NCBI GenBank assembly: GCA_023386885.1
Contig: JAEWIX010000003.1
Span: forward strand, 36,615-100,614
Reading direction: 5' to 3'
Length of the DNA: 64,000 nucleotides
Source: Pseudomonadota bacterium
GTDB lineage: Bacteria; Pseudomonadota; Alphaproteobacteria; Rhizobiales; Xanthobacteraceae
Positions 16,425 to 24,788 of the stretch are shown here, piece by piece. How positions within the stretch are numbered: position 1 is the stretch's first letter; the number at the start of each line of letters is the position of its first letter. Both the position numbers and the translations under genes were made by a program. Under the pieces are notes generated by a model, which saw only the letters and a program-made list of their open reading frames with translations, was not told where the DNA came from and did not search any database.

Positions 16425-17558
16425 TTAACGCTTTGCAAACGCCTCGCGATAACCGGCAATCACCCCTTCGACCATGCTTTTCTGGGAGAAATGCGTGAAA
16501 ATGCGTTCCCGCAGGGCTTTCGCACGCTCGTATGCGGCATCGCGATTTGCCATTGCGGCTGCAATAGCCGCGGCAATCCCGCTTGGAGAATTGGAAGCGA
16601 ACAACGCATCGTGATGAGGGCCGAAGATTTCGGGAATGCCGCCCACATTCGCGGCGATCATCGGAATGCCCGCGGCCGCCGCTTCGATGACTACGTAAGG
16701 CATCGAGTCGCCGCGCGAAGGGACCACCAGCAGCCGGCCCTGAGCGAAGCCGTGGCGCGCCTGAACGTGACCGATGAAGCGGACGGCTTGATTGAGGCCG
16801 AGCCGGTCGACCTGCGTTTTGATCGCGGCGGTTTCCTCTCCGTCGCCGGCGAGCGTCAACGTCACCGGTTTGCCGTTCGCGCGGAGTTCGGCGATGGCAT
16901 CGACCAGAAGATCGGCACCCTTGATGTGGCGAAATTCTCCGACATAGACCACGTCGGTGGCATCGCTTGCCGCAGTGATCGGGTCAAATTCCCGCGCCGT
17001 GACGCCGTTGAAGACACAGCGCACCAGCCCCGTCGGCTTTCCGATAACGCGCTGGAAGGTGTCGCGTGCGAACATGCTCTCGAACAGGAACAGATCGATG
17101 CGATCCATCAGTGCGCGTTCGAGCCGGCTGTAGAACGCGCCTGCCAGCGTATTCGGCGGAAAGTGCAGCGAGCCGCCATGCGGCGTATAAACCCGGATGC
17201 CGCTGTCCGGGCGTGGCGTCAGGTTGATGAAAACGCCGGCCTTCGCGCCGTGGCCGTGCAGGATCTGCGGCTTGAGGTTGCCGATCAGGTTGCGCAGCTT
17301 GAACCACGCCATCAGATCCGCCGGATGCGGTTGACGGCGAATGGCGAGGCGATGAACGCCAAGCTTCAGGCGCGGCGCGATCTCGGCGAGCAATGCATCG
17401 GCACGCGCGCCGCCGGTGAGGCTATCGGCGACGATGCCGACCTGGTGGCCGCGATCGACCTGGCCATTCGCGACATCGAGAATATGCCGGATGATGCCGC
17501 CGACCGGCGCACGGACCGCATGAAGGATGCGTAGCGGTGCGTTGGATGTCTCGGGCAT
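16425..17558 (-). CDS. Glycosyltransferase family 4 protein
   Basis: 377 residues, GT-B fold. The N-terminal acceptor half has VGGIIRHILDVANGQVDRGHQVGIV and HGHGAKAGV; the C-terminal donor half has YVGEFRHIKGADLLVDAIAEL and VPSRGDSMPYVVIEAAAAGIP. In the usual E-x7-E motif the first Glu is Asp here (D-S-M-P-Y-V-V-I-E). It would add a sugar to the lipid-linked repeat unit on the cytoplasmic face. It starts three bases before the stop of the export lipoprotein gene upstream, so the two are very probably co-transcribed. Confidence 0.92.
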   Translation of the reverse strand: MPETSNAPLRILHAVRAPVGGIIRHILDVANGQVDRGHQVGIVADSLTGGARADALLAEIAPRLKLGVHRLAIRRQPHPADLMAWFKLRNLIGNLKPQILHGHGAKAGVFINLTPRPDSGIRVYTPHGGSLHFPPNTLAGAFYSRLERALMDRIDLFLFESMFARDTFQRVIGKPTGLVRCVFNGVTAREFDPITAASDATDVVYVGEFRHIKGADLLVDAIAELRANGKPVTLTLAGDGEETAAIKTQVDRLGLNQAVRFIGHVQARHGFAQGRLLVVPSRGDSMPYVVIEAAAAGIPMIAANVGGIPEIFGPHHDALFASNSPSGIAAAIAAAMANRDAAYERAKALRERIFTHFSQKSMVEGVIAGYREAFAKR

Positions 17559-17561
17559 CGT

Positions 17562-18353
17562 CTAGAACCAGCGTTCGCCGACGACGATGGTGTCGCCCGG
17601 ATTGATCGGGGTTACGGGGGGAACGACGGCGCGGACGGTGCCGGCACTCGAGGTGTGGGTAAGAGTGACGCTGTCGCGCTTGGCGCGCGGCGAAAAGCCG
17701 CCGGCGATGGCGACGGCGCTCTCGGCGGTCATGTTCGGCACGTAGGGGTATTGGCCGGGGGCCGCGACCTCGCCGAGGATGAAGAACGGCCGATAGGCCT
17801 CGATCTCGGCGGCGACGTAGGGCTCGCGGATGTAACCGTTGCGCAGGTGGTCGCTGATGCGGCTGGCGAGTTGCGCCGGCGTCAGGCCGCGCGCCTGCAC
17901 CGACCCGATCAGCGGCATGGTGATGGTTCCACCGGCGCCGACCGCATAGGAGTTTGTGAGACTTTCCTGGCCGTAGACCACGATGCGCAGCTTGTCGCCG
18001 GCATCGAGCCGATAGTCGGACGCGTAGGCCGGCACCGTCATGCGCGGGCCGTAGGCGGTGCGGGCGCGGATCACGCGCGGCCCCGATGCCGCCGCATCGC
18101 GGGGGCGTGCGGTGGAGGCGAAGCTGTTGCGCAACGCGGAGATGGCGCCGCCGGAAAAGGTCGTGGCCGGGCGCGGCGCGGCATGAGCGGGCGGCGGGGC
18201 GGAAACCGTGCCGCCATAGGCCAGCCGGTCAAGGCCACCCGGCGCAAGGTTTCCCGGCGGATGTCCGGTCGCCACCGGCCCCGGCCGATGCATGCAGCCC
18301 GACAGCGCAACCGCGCTGAGCAAGCAAAGGGCAATGGCGCGAAAGCCGGGCAT
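17562..18353 (-). CDS. Polysaccharide export lipoprotein (Wza/GumB-like)
   Basis: 263 residues. A lipoprotein signal ends in LSGC (Cys20). After a Pro/Ala-rich linker comes the Poly_export domain (YRLDAGDKLRIVVYGQESLTNSYAVGAGGTITMPLIG, about 110-190) and a SLBB-type repeat (FFILGEVAAPGQYPYVPNMTAESAVAIAGGFSPRA). It forms the outer-membrane export channel with the Wzc-like co-polymerase encoded divergently. It leads the minus-strand polysaccharide run; the gap to the co-polymerase gene is 170 bases and should hold both promoters. Confidence 0.92.
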   Translation of the reverse strand: MPGFRAIALCLLSAVALSGCMHRPGPVATGHPPGNLAPGGLDRLAYGGTVSAPPPAHAAPRPATTFSGGAISALRNSFASTARPRDAAASGPRVIRARTAYGPRMTVPAYASDYRLDAGDKLRIVVYGQESLTNSYAVGAGGTITMPLIGSVQARGLTPAQLASRISDHLRNGYIREPYVAAEIEAYRPFFILGEVAAPGQYPYVPNMTAESAVAIAGGFSPRAKRDSVTLTHTSSAGTVRAVVPPVTPINPGDTIVVGERWF

Positions 18354-18523
18354 GGTTTGATCCTGTAGGTAAGCGAGTGTGATTAAGTCCTTTCATGGTT
18401 AAAAAAGCATGACCCTGTCGAAGTTGGTTTTCGACACGGTTTGCAGAAGTTAACGGAGCGGAAACCATAATGTTCTCTACTCGCTGGCGGCGTGAAGATT
18501 GCGGACGCCGGTAGGAGCATTTC

Positions 18524-20764
18524 ATGCGGTTCGATCTTTGGGGCAAAATCAAAGGCAAACTGCCGGCCCGTCGGCCGCGCGTTGCCGCCGCGGTCGCGCC
18601 GAAGTCGAAAGCCAGGATCGAGCCTGGATTCAAACCTGCGGCGCAGCCCGCCTCAGCGCTCCAGGCTGCCGAGTACGGCGATCTCGACCTGCGGCTGATC
18701 TGGCGCGCCATTGTTGCCAGGAAGAACTTCATCATTATGCCGACCCTGCTGGCAGCTGTGGTGTCGCTCGCCGTCGTCAACATGATCACGCCGCTGTACA
18801 AATCCGAGGCACGCGTTCTGGTGGATGGGCGTGAGAACGTGTTCCTGCGTCCGAACGGCGAGCGTCCCGAGGAGCGCAACGCGCTCGACCCCGAAGCCGT
18901 TACCAGTCAGGTGCAACTGCTCCTGTCGCGCGATCTGGCACGCATGGTGATCAAGCAGAACAAGCTCGCCGAGCGTCCGGAGTTCGATCCGGTGCTGCGC
19001 GGCATCTCGCCGGTGAAGATGGTACTTGGCCTGTTCGGTATCGGCCGCGATCCGTTCCGGATGACGCCGGAAGAGCGCGTGCTGGATGCCTACTACGACC
19101 GGCTGACCGCGTTTGCCGTCGACAAATCCCGCGTCATGGTGATCGAATTCCAGTCGCGCGATCCCGAACTGGCGGCGCGGGTGGCCAATTCCATCGCCGA
19201 CAATTATCTCATCCTGCAACAGAACGCGCGGCAGCAGCAGGCCAAGGCAGCGAGCCAATGGCTGTCCGGAGAGATCGATAGCCTGCGCAAGAAGGTAGCG
19301 GATGCCGAGCAGCGTGCCGAGGCATTCCGTTCGAAGTCCAGTCTGTTCGTCGGCACCAACAATACGACGCTGTCCAATCAGCAGTTGGGTGAGTTCAACA
19401 CGCAGTTGAACAATGCGCGGGCGCTGAAGTCCGATGCTACCTCCAAGGCCAACATGATCCGCGACATGCTGAAATCCGGCAAGCCGATCGAGGCATCGGA
19501 GGTCTTGAATTCTGAACTGATCCGTCGTCTGTCCGAACAGCGGGTCACGCTTCGCGCTCAACTCGCAGAGCAGTCGTCGACCTTGCTCGGCGGTCATCCG
19601 CGCATCAAGGAACTGAAAGCGCAGATCGCCGACCTCGACAAGCAAATCCGCGAAGAGGCGGGTAAGTTGTCACGTTCGCTGGAAAACGATGCCCGTATCG
19701 CCGAAGCGCGAGTCGAAAGCCTCAGCGCCAATCTCGATCAACTCAAGCGTCAGGCGACATCGACCAACGGTCAGGATGTCCAGCTTCGCGCCCTCGACCG
19801 TGAGGCCAAGGCCGAACGGGATCTGCTGGAATCCTATCTCGCCAAATATCGTGAGGCGACCGCCCGCGAAAGCATCGATGCCGCGCCCGCCGATGGCCGC
19901 ATTATTTCGCGCGCGATTGTCTCCAACACGCCGAACTATCCGAAGAAGCTGCCGATCGTGCTGATTGCCACGCTGGCGACGCTGATGCTTACGACGGGGT
20001 ATGTCGCCAGCGGCGAACTGCTGCGTATGACGTCGCCGCGACCCTTCATGTCTACGGCTGTTGTTGCTTCCCCGTCGCCGGCAATGACGATGGCAGCGCC
20101 GGAGGACGTCATGGCCGTGCGCGCGCCTGAGCCCCCGGCCGTTCAGGAAGCTGGCGGGCAGGGGATCGGCGAACTCGAACAACTTGCCGTCGATTTGCAG
20201 AAGCCGGGAGCCGCGACACGCAAGCTGTCGGTTCTCGGCGCCGGTTCGATGGACAAGACGAGCCGCACAGCGCTCGCGCTCGCCCGCCTGTTGTCACGCC
20301 GCGCGAAGGTCGTGTTGGTCGATCTGTCGGCGTCGTCGCCGGTGTTGAAGGCTGCATCCGTTGACGGCACGGCTCCGGGCCTGACCGATCTCATGTTGGG
20401 TGAGGCGTCGTTCGGCCAGGTGATCAGCAAGGACCGCATCTCGCCGTTGCATCTGGTGACCGCCGGTCGTGCCAGCGCCGATCGTGCGTTATTGCAATCG
20501 CCGCGTCTGATGCTGGCGCTCGATGCACTGCTGCAGGCTTACGATCATGTGGTGCTGGATGCCGGGGCCGCCGATGATCTGCCGGCCGCGCTCCTCACCA
20601 CGGGCGCTCGCGCCATCGTGGTGCCCGACAATGTCATGAACGCCGAGGCGCGTAAGGCGATGTCTGATCAATTGCAAGCGGTCGGCTTTGGTGATGTCAC
20701 GATGCTGAGCCAGGCGGTGGCCGTGGAAGCCGGCGATCGGGGGCCGCGTTTCGTCGCGGCGTGA
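18524..20764 (+). CDS. Polysaccharide co-polymerase (GumC/Wzc-like) with degenerate kinase domain
   Basis: 746 residues. A Wzz domain starts near residue 60 with the first membrane helix (FIIMPTLLAAVVSLAVVNMI), followed by a long periplasmic coiled-coil region and the second helix (about 475-500, PIVLIATLATLMLTTGYVASGEL). The C-terminal ATPase-like domain has GAGSMDKTS (about 572-580) where active BY-kinases have GKT/GKS, and the tail lacks a tyrosine cluster. It probably controls chain length and couples to the export lipoprotein but is likely not an active tyrosine kinase. Confidence 0.88.
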   Translation: MRFDLWGKIKGKLPARRPRVAAAVAPKSKARIEPGFKPAAQPASALQAAEYGDLDLRLIWRAIVARKNFIIMPTLLAAVVSLAVVNMITPLYKSEARVLVDGRENVFLRPNGERPEERNALDPEAVTSQVQLLLSRDLARMVIKQNKLAERPEFDPVLRGISPVKMVLGLFGIGRDPFRMTPEERVLDAYYDRLTAFAVDKSRVMVIEFQSRDPELAARVANSIADNYLILQQNARQQQAKAASQWLSGEIDSLRKKVADAEQRAEAFRSKSSLFVGTNNTTLSNQQLGEFNTQLNNARALKSDATSKANMIRDMLKSGKPIEASEVLNSELIRRLSEQRVTLRAQLAEQSSTLLGGHPRIKELKAQIADLDKQIREEAGKLSRSLENDARIAEARVESLSANLDQLKRQATSTNGQDVQLRALDREAKAERDLLESYLAKYREATARESIDAAPADGRIISRAIVSNTPNYPKKLPIVLIATLATLMLTTGYVASGELLRMTSPRPFMSTAVVASPSPAMTMAAPEDVMAVRAPEPPAVQEAGGQGIGELEQLAVDLQKPGAATRKLSVLGAGSMDKTSRTALALARLLSRRAKVVLVDLSASSPVLKAASVDGTAPGLTDLMLGEASFGQVISKDRISPLHLVTAGRASADRALLQSPRLMLALDALLQAYDHVVLDAGAADDLPAALLTTGARAIVVPDNVMNAEARKAMSDQLQAVGFGDVTMLSQAVAVEAGDRGPRFVAA

Positions 20765-20770
20765 GATGAC

Positions 20771-20871
20771 TAGAGCGTTTTCGACCGAAGTGGATACCGG
20801 TTCGCGTGAAGAAAACGCATCCAGATAAAACCTGGAGTCCGCTCCGATTCTGTCGGACCGGGAAGGCTCTA
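20771..20871 (+). repeat. Dispersed palindromic repeat, family 1, copy A
   Basis: 101 bases bounded by TAGAGC and GCTCTA. The 5' half holds GCGTTTTC ... GAAAACGC around an inner CGAA...TTCG pairing; the 3' half is a second hairpin. Related copies lie at 44025-44117 (reverse) and 54208-54265 (partial). This copy's right end supplies the stop codon of the CelD-like gene. Confidence 0.8.
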
Positions 20872-22065
20872 GCGGTTCAACGATCCGCGGATGGCCTGCG
20901 CGGCCTTCATCAGCATGGGCGTCTGTTTCACCACCCGCTTGAGATGAGCTGCGGCGGAAAGACCACTCGCTGCAACCTTACCCCGTGCATTGAGGCCGAT
21001 GAAGCTGTCGAAGATCGGCTCGTCGCTTTTGCAGAACAGACGCTTGTAGTCGTCCGAGCCGATGCCGAGATCGATCGCCGTGTAGTTCTGCGCGGCATAA
21101 TGATCGACGATGTGACGCATCAGGATCAGGCCCGGACTGAAGTGAGCGCTGGCTGACAGCGTATAAGTATTGAACATCATCGAGAAGCGGTCGCCGTCGG
21201 CGACGCCCGCGTAGATGGCGATGACCTCTTCGTCGCACACCAGCGCGTGAATCTCGATCGCACGGCCACCGTCCGGAAGCTCCCGATGACACGCGCGGCG
21301 GATAAAATCCTCTACGCCGGGATCGGCAAAAACATTGGGAAGCTTCTGCAATGCCATCCGCTGCGGCTTGATAAGGAAGAACGCATCGAGCAACCGCGTG
21401 ATGTCGGAATCGGTTTTCGCTTGAAGATAGCGATAACCGGGAAGCGCCTGCAGTTTCTTTTCCTTGCTTTTCAGCCGGCGCCGGAACGAATTGCTGATTA
21501 GTGCGGTCGACGGGGTGTTGACCTCGATCGGCATCAGAGGACAACCGTTGACCGAAGTTTGGGTGGGCAGCAGCGCCATCGGGTTGGCGAAATTCTGCCA
21601 TTGCCGCGGTTGTCGGGTGAGTGTGAGGGTATCGATCGCGCGGGGCGATGCGCGCAACGCATCGAGCACGGTCTCGATATCACTTCGGGTTGCCGCGGCG
21701 AGAAAATCGCGACGGTAAACCGGCATGTTGAATGTGATGTGTTTGTCACCGAGAAAGCCTGCGACCCCGATGCCGTGCGTGCGCTGGACGCCCAGCGGCA
21801 GAAGCATCAGAGGTTGACGACGTGCGTCGCGGGCGACCACGATCAGCGGCTCGACCTCGGTGCGGGTGCCGATATGGTTCTGCCAGGCGGACAGCAGGTC
21901 GAAGCGCTGATAGGGCGTCAGCACCGCACAAGAGCCTTCGAGCGCACGCCACGCTTGCTCGGCGGCGGCGATATCGTGAAAGGAGTCGACGCTTGCCACC
22001 CGCGTGATTTCGGCTTGCGCGCGGGCCTCAGTCACCCGGCTCTCGATGGCAGCCGCCATGGTCAT
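20869..22065 (-). CDS. CelD/BcsL-like GNAT-family acyltransferase
   Basis: 398 residues. The N-terminal GNAT-like half (AAAEQAWRALEGSCAVLTPYQRFDLLSAW...PLIVVARD) and the C-terminal acetyltransferase_6 half (DEEVIAIYAGVADGDRFSMMFNTYTLSASAHFSPGLILMRHIVDHYAAQNYTAIDLGIGSDDYKRLFC) match proteins found with polysaccharide loci, where they may acylate sugars. No membrane segment. The start at 22065 is preferred to 22137 because of an upstream GGACAGG and a protein-like composition from there. It faces the co-polymerase gene tail to tail, with a repeat between. Confidence 0.85.
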   Translation of the reverse strand: MTMAAAIESRVTEARAQAEITRVASVDSFHDIAAAEQAWRALEGSCAVLTPYQRFDLLSAWQNHIGTRTEVEPLIVVARDARRQPLMLLPLGVQRTHGIGVAGFLGDKHITFNMPVYRRDFLAAATRSDIETVLDALRASPRAIDTLTLTRQPRQWQNFANPMALLPTQTSVNGCPLMPIEVNTPSTALISNSFRRRLKSKEKKLQALPGYRYLQAKTDSDITRLLDAFFLIKPQRMALQKLPNVFADPGVEDFIRRACHRELPDGGRAIEIHALVCDEEVIAIYAGVADGDRFSMMFNTYTLSASAHFSPGLILMRHIVDHYAAQNYTAIDLGIGSDDYKRLFCKSDEPIFDSFIGLNARGKVAASGLSAAAHLKRVVKQTPMLMKAAQAIRGSLNR

Positions 22066-22188
22066 ACGCACACCCTGTCCGTTAAGACATTTTTTATGTC
22101 TGTTGTTGCCGGAACCTTGGCAAACAAACGTCAACAAAGCGTAAGGGGGATTGTAGAGTCGTCGCCATGCGGCGCCCGGAAAGGCCGT

Positions 22189-22401
22189 CTAGGCCTCGGG
22201 ATCTGGGCGCGACATCCAGCTGATGATCGGCATGGCGGGAAGGACCCAGCCGAGACCGGCGACGACATAAAAGATCGCCTGATACCATCCGGATGCCGCA
22301 AGCCATGGCGTCTGCGCCACCGTCATACCAAGCAGCGACCACACGACGACAAGGACAAGCAGGGCGATCGTGCCGAGAAATTTCCGGGTGCGGATGGTCA
22401 T
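22189..22401 (-). CDS. DUF2842 membrane protein
   Basis: 70 residues with two hydrophobic helices (FLGTIALLVLVVVWSLLGMTVA and AIFYVVAGLGWVLPAMPIISWM), ending in SRPDPEA. Length and the conserved LGWVLPAMPIISWM match DUF2842, a family found in alphaproteobacteria. Function unknown. It is divergent from ctaA, 103 bases away. Confidence 0.85.
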   Translation of the reverse strand: MTIRTRKFLGTIALLVLVVVWSLLGMTVAQTPWLAASGWYQAIFYVVAGLGWVLPAMPIISWMSRPDPEA

Positions 22402-22504
22402 GACGCGAACGTGTAGAGACTGGCCGCCGGGAGATCAAGCGCGGCTTGCACCGCCCCGCCGCGCGGCTATAACGGGCATGAAATTCTTCTAAATTGCGGC
22501 TGAA

Positions 22505-23608
22505 ATGACCGAAAACTTCAGTTCTGCGGAACCCGGCACGGGGACCGCCCGGATCCGCGCGGTGCGTTGGTGGCTCACGATCGTGGCTGGCCTGATTGCG
22601 CTGATGGTGCTGGTTGGCGGCGCGACCCGGCTGACCGAGTCGGGGCTGTCCATTGTCGAGTGGAAGCCGGTCACCGGAACGCTGCCGCCGCTCAGCGAAC
22701 AGCAATGGAATGAGGCGTTCGACGGTTACAAGGCGATCCCGCAGTATCGCGAAATGAACGCGGGCATGACGCTGCATGAGTTCAAGACCATTTTCTGGTG
22801 GGAGTGGAGTCATCGCCTGCTCGGACGGCTGATCGGTCTTGTCTATCTGCTACCTTTCCTGTGGTTCATGTGGCGCGGCTTCCTGCCCGGTGATCTCAAG
22901 CGTCGCCTGTGGGGCATTTTCGCTCTCGGCGGGTTGCAGGGCGCGGTCGGCTGGTGGATGGTCGCGTCCGGCCTGACCCAGCGTGTCGAAGTCTCGCAGT
23001 ACCGGTTGGCGGCGCATCTGATGCTGGCGTTCCTGATCTTTGCAGCCATCGTCTGGACCTTGCGGCGGCTCTCGGCGCGCGCGCCGGTCGAAGCTATCAG
23101 CCGTCTGAAGATCACCAGCGCCGTGCTACTGGGCCTGGTGTTCCTGCAACTCTACCTCGGCGCTCTGGTTGCGGGCTTGCGGGCCGGCAAGGTGTTCAAT
23201 ACCTGGCCCTTGATCGACGGCGGCTTCATTCCGAGTGCGGCGCGACTGTTCTTTGAGCAGCCGTGGTGGCGCAACCTGTTCGACAACACGCTGACGGTGC
23301 AATTCAATCACCGCATGGTGGCCTATACGCTGTGGGTGGTGGCGATCCTGCATCTGGTCGATGCCGTCCGTACGCGCGCCAGCAGCGCGGTCGTGAATGG
23401 CGCATTATGGATTGCCGTTGCGATGACGGTGCAGGCGACACTGGGCATTCTGACTCTGTTGCATCAAGTGCCCATCTCGCTCGGATTGGCGCATCAAGGT
23501 GTTGCGATCGTGGTTCTGACACTGGCGATCACGCAGGTGGAGCGGCTCAGTGCGCGGTCGCCAAAATCGGTTGTACCTGCAGCCGTCGCAGCCGGCGTAT
23601 CACGCTGA
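22505..23608 (+). CDS. ctaA: Heme A synthase (CtaA/Cox15, type 2)
   Basis: 367 residues, about eight membrane helices. Four conserved histidines are visible in EWSHRLLGRLIG (His103), YRLAAHLMLAF, VQFNHRMVAYTLW and SLGLAHQGVAI; these ligate heme in both four-helix halves. GGATRLTESGLSIVEWKPVTGTLPPL is the alphaproteobacterial Cox15 signature. It oxidises the C8 methyl of heme O to give heme A for aa3-type cytochrome oxidase. The short N-terminus is soluble. It stands alone here without other cox genes. Confidence 0.95.
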   Translation: MTENFSSAEPGTGTARIRAVRWWLTIVAGLIALMVLVGGATRLTESGLSIVEWKPVTGTLPPLSEQQWNEAFDGYKAIPQYREMNAGMTLHEFKTIFWWEWSHRLLGRLIGLVYLLPFLWFMWRGFLPGDLKRRLWGIFALGGLQGAVGWWMVASGLTQRVEVSQYRLAAHLMLAFLIFAAIVWTLRRLSARAPVEAISRLKITSAVLLGLVFLQLYLGALVAGLRAGKVFNTWPLIDGGFIPSAARLFFEQPWWRNLFDNTLTVQFNHRMVAYTLWVVAILHLVDAVRTRASSAVVNGALWIAVAMTVQATLGILTLLHQVPISLGLAHQGVAIVVLTLAITQVERLSARSPKSVVPAAVAAGVSR

Positions 23609-23789
23609 CACCGCGCTGGCGTGGAGCAATTCTAAAACGACGCATCGCGAAGAAAGCCGCTGTTCGCAAGGGTTTTCGTTGTCGGCGTGGCGATGACGGC
23701 TTTGTGTGCCGGCGATTTGCTTTCGCGCAATGCATTCAAGGACTAGAACGTGGATCGTTTCAACGATCCGCTCATCCGAGAGTCGAGCT

Positions 23790-24602
23790 ATGTCGAGTGC
23801 CTTCATTCAAGCTGCGGTGATCCTGCTTCGCGAGGGGCTGGAAGCGATGCTGGTGATCGCGGCGCTGGCGGCTTATTTGACCAAGGCTGGCGGTGCGGAT
23901 CGGGTAAGGTCGCTTTATGCCGGTGCACTGGCGGCGGTCGTCGTTAGCATTGTCGCGGCATGGCTGTTTGCCGTACTCAATTCCGGCCAGCACAGTGATT
24001 TGTTAGAGGGCGTCATCATCCTGTTTGCCGCAGCGCTGATGCTCTACGTTTCTGGCTGGCTGATGGTGAAGCAGGATCCGCACGGCTGGAAGGACTATCT
24101 TGCCGCGAAGGCGGACAACGCGCTGGCGCAGGATACCGCATGGGCGGTGGCCGCGTTGGCATTCCTTGCTGTGTTTCGCGAGGGTGCGGAGACGGTGCTG
24201 TTCATCAACGCACTGGCGAGCACCGAAGGCGGTTGGAGCGCAGCTTTGTTCGGCGGTCTTGCCGTCGCCACGTTCGGGCTCGCGGTGCTGTTCTATTTCA
24301 TCAATATGATCGCGCAGAAAATCCCGCTGCGGCCGCTGTTCATCATCACCTCGGCGTTCCTGTTCGCGATGGCGGTCAAGTTTATCGGCGAAGCGGTGCA
24401 AGAATTTCAAGAGCAATCGATCCTGCCGTTCACGCAAGTTGCGGGCGCGGACTGGCTCTCGGCGATCGGCCTCAACCCGACGCTGGAAGCCTTGTCGCTG
24501 CAATTGCTGGTGATCCTGTTTGCGCTCGCGACCTATTCGCTGGTGGTGCGCAACAATCGCCTGACGCGGCAGGATAAGGCCGCGCGGGCAGGGAAGGCGT
24601 AG
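23790..24602 (+). CDS. FTR1-family iron permease
   Basis: 270 residues with seven predicted membrane helices. Two Arg-Glu-x-x-Glu iron-binding motifs are present: REGLE (14-18) and REGAE (130-134), both inside helices as in the FTR1/EfeU family. These proteins move iron across the inner membrane, in yeast and E. coli with a partner oxidase or EfeO/EfeB; no such partners are adjacent. The ATG at 23790 is chosen because the helix with REGLE follows at once. Confidence 0.9.
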   Translation: MSSAFIQAAVILLREGLEAMLVIAALAAYLTKAGGADRVRSLYAGALAAVVVSIVAAWLFAVLNSGQHSDLLEGVIILFAAALMLYVSGWLMVKQDPHGWKDYLAAKADNALAQDTAWAVAALAFLAVFREGAETVLFINALASTEGGWSAALFGGLAVATFGLAVLFYFINMIAQKIPLRPLFIITSAFLFAMAVKFIGEAVQEFQEQSILPFTQVAGADWLSAIGLNPTLEALSLQLLVILFALATYSLVVRNNRLTRQDKAARAGKA

Positions 24603-24622
24603 AAGGTTCGCCTCTGAACAAC

Positions 24623-24763
24623 GTCATGCGCGGACTTGATCCGCGCATCCATCGCTTCCAGAAAAATTGATGGCCGGGACCATAGGCGAGCGACGCCGTT
24701 CTTCGAACGGCTACGGGCGAGCGAAGCGACGCCGTTCTTCGAACGGCTATGCCCGGCCACGAC
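24623..24763. repeat. Dispersed repeat, family 2, with tandem inner units
   Basis: Begins GTCATGCGCGG and ends GCCCGGCCACGAC, partly complementary. Inside are two 24-base direct copies at 24690-24713 and 24726-24749 (36-base period), each of which folds on itself (GCCGTTC-TTC-GAACGGC). A relative lies at 40645-40772. Confidence 0.75.
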
Positions 24764-24788
24764 ACAACTTCGTTGCTGTACGCCTGCG

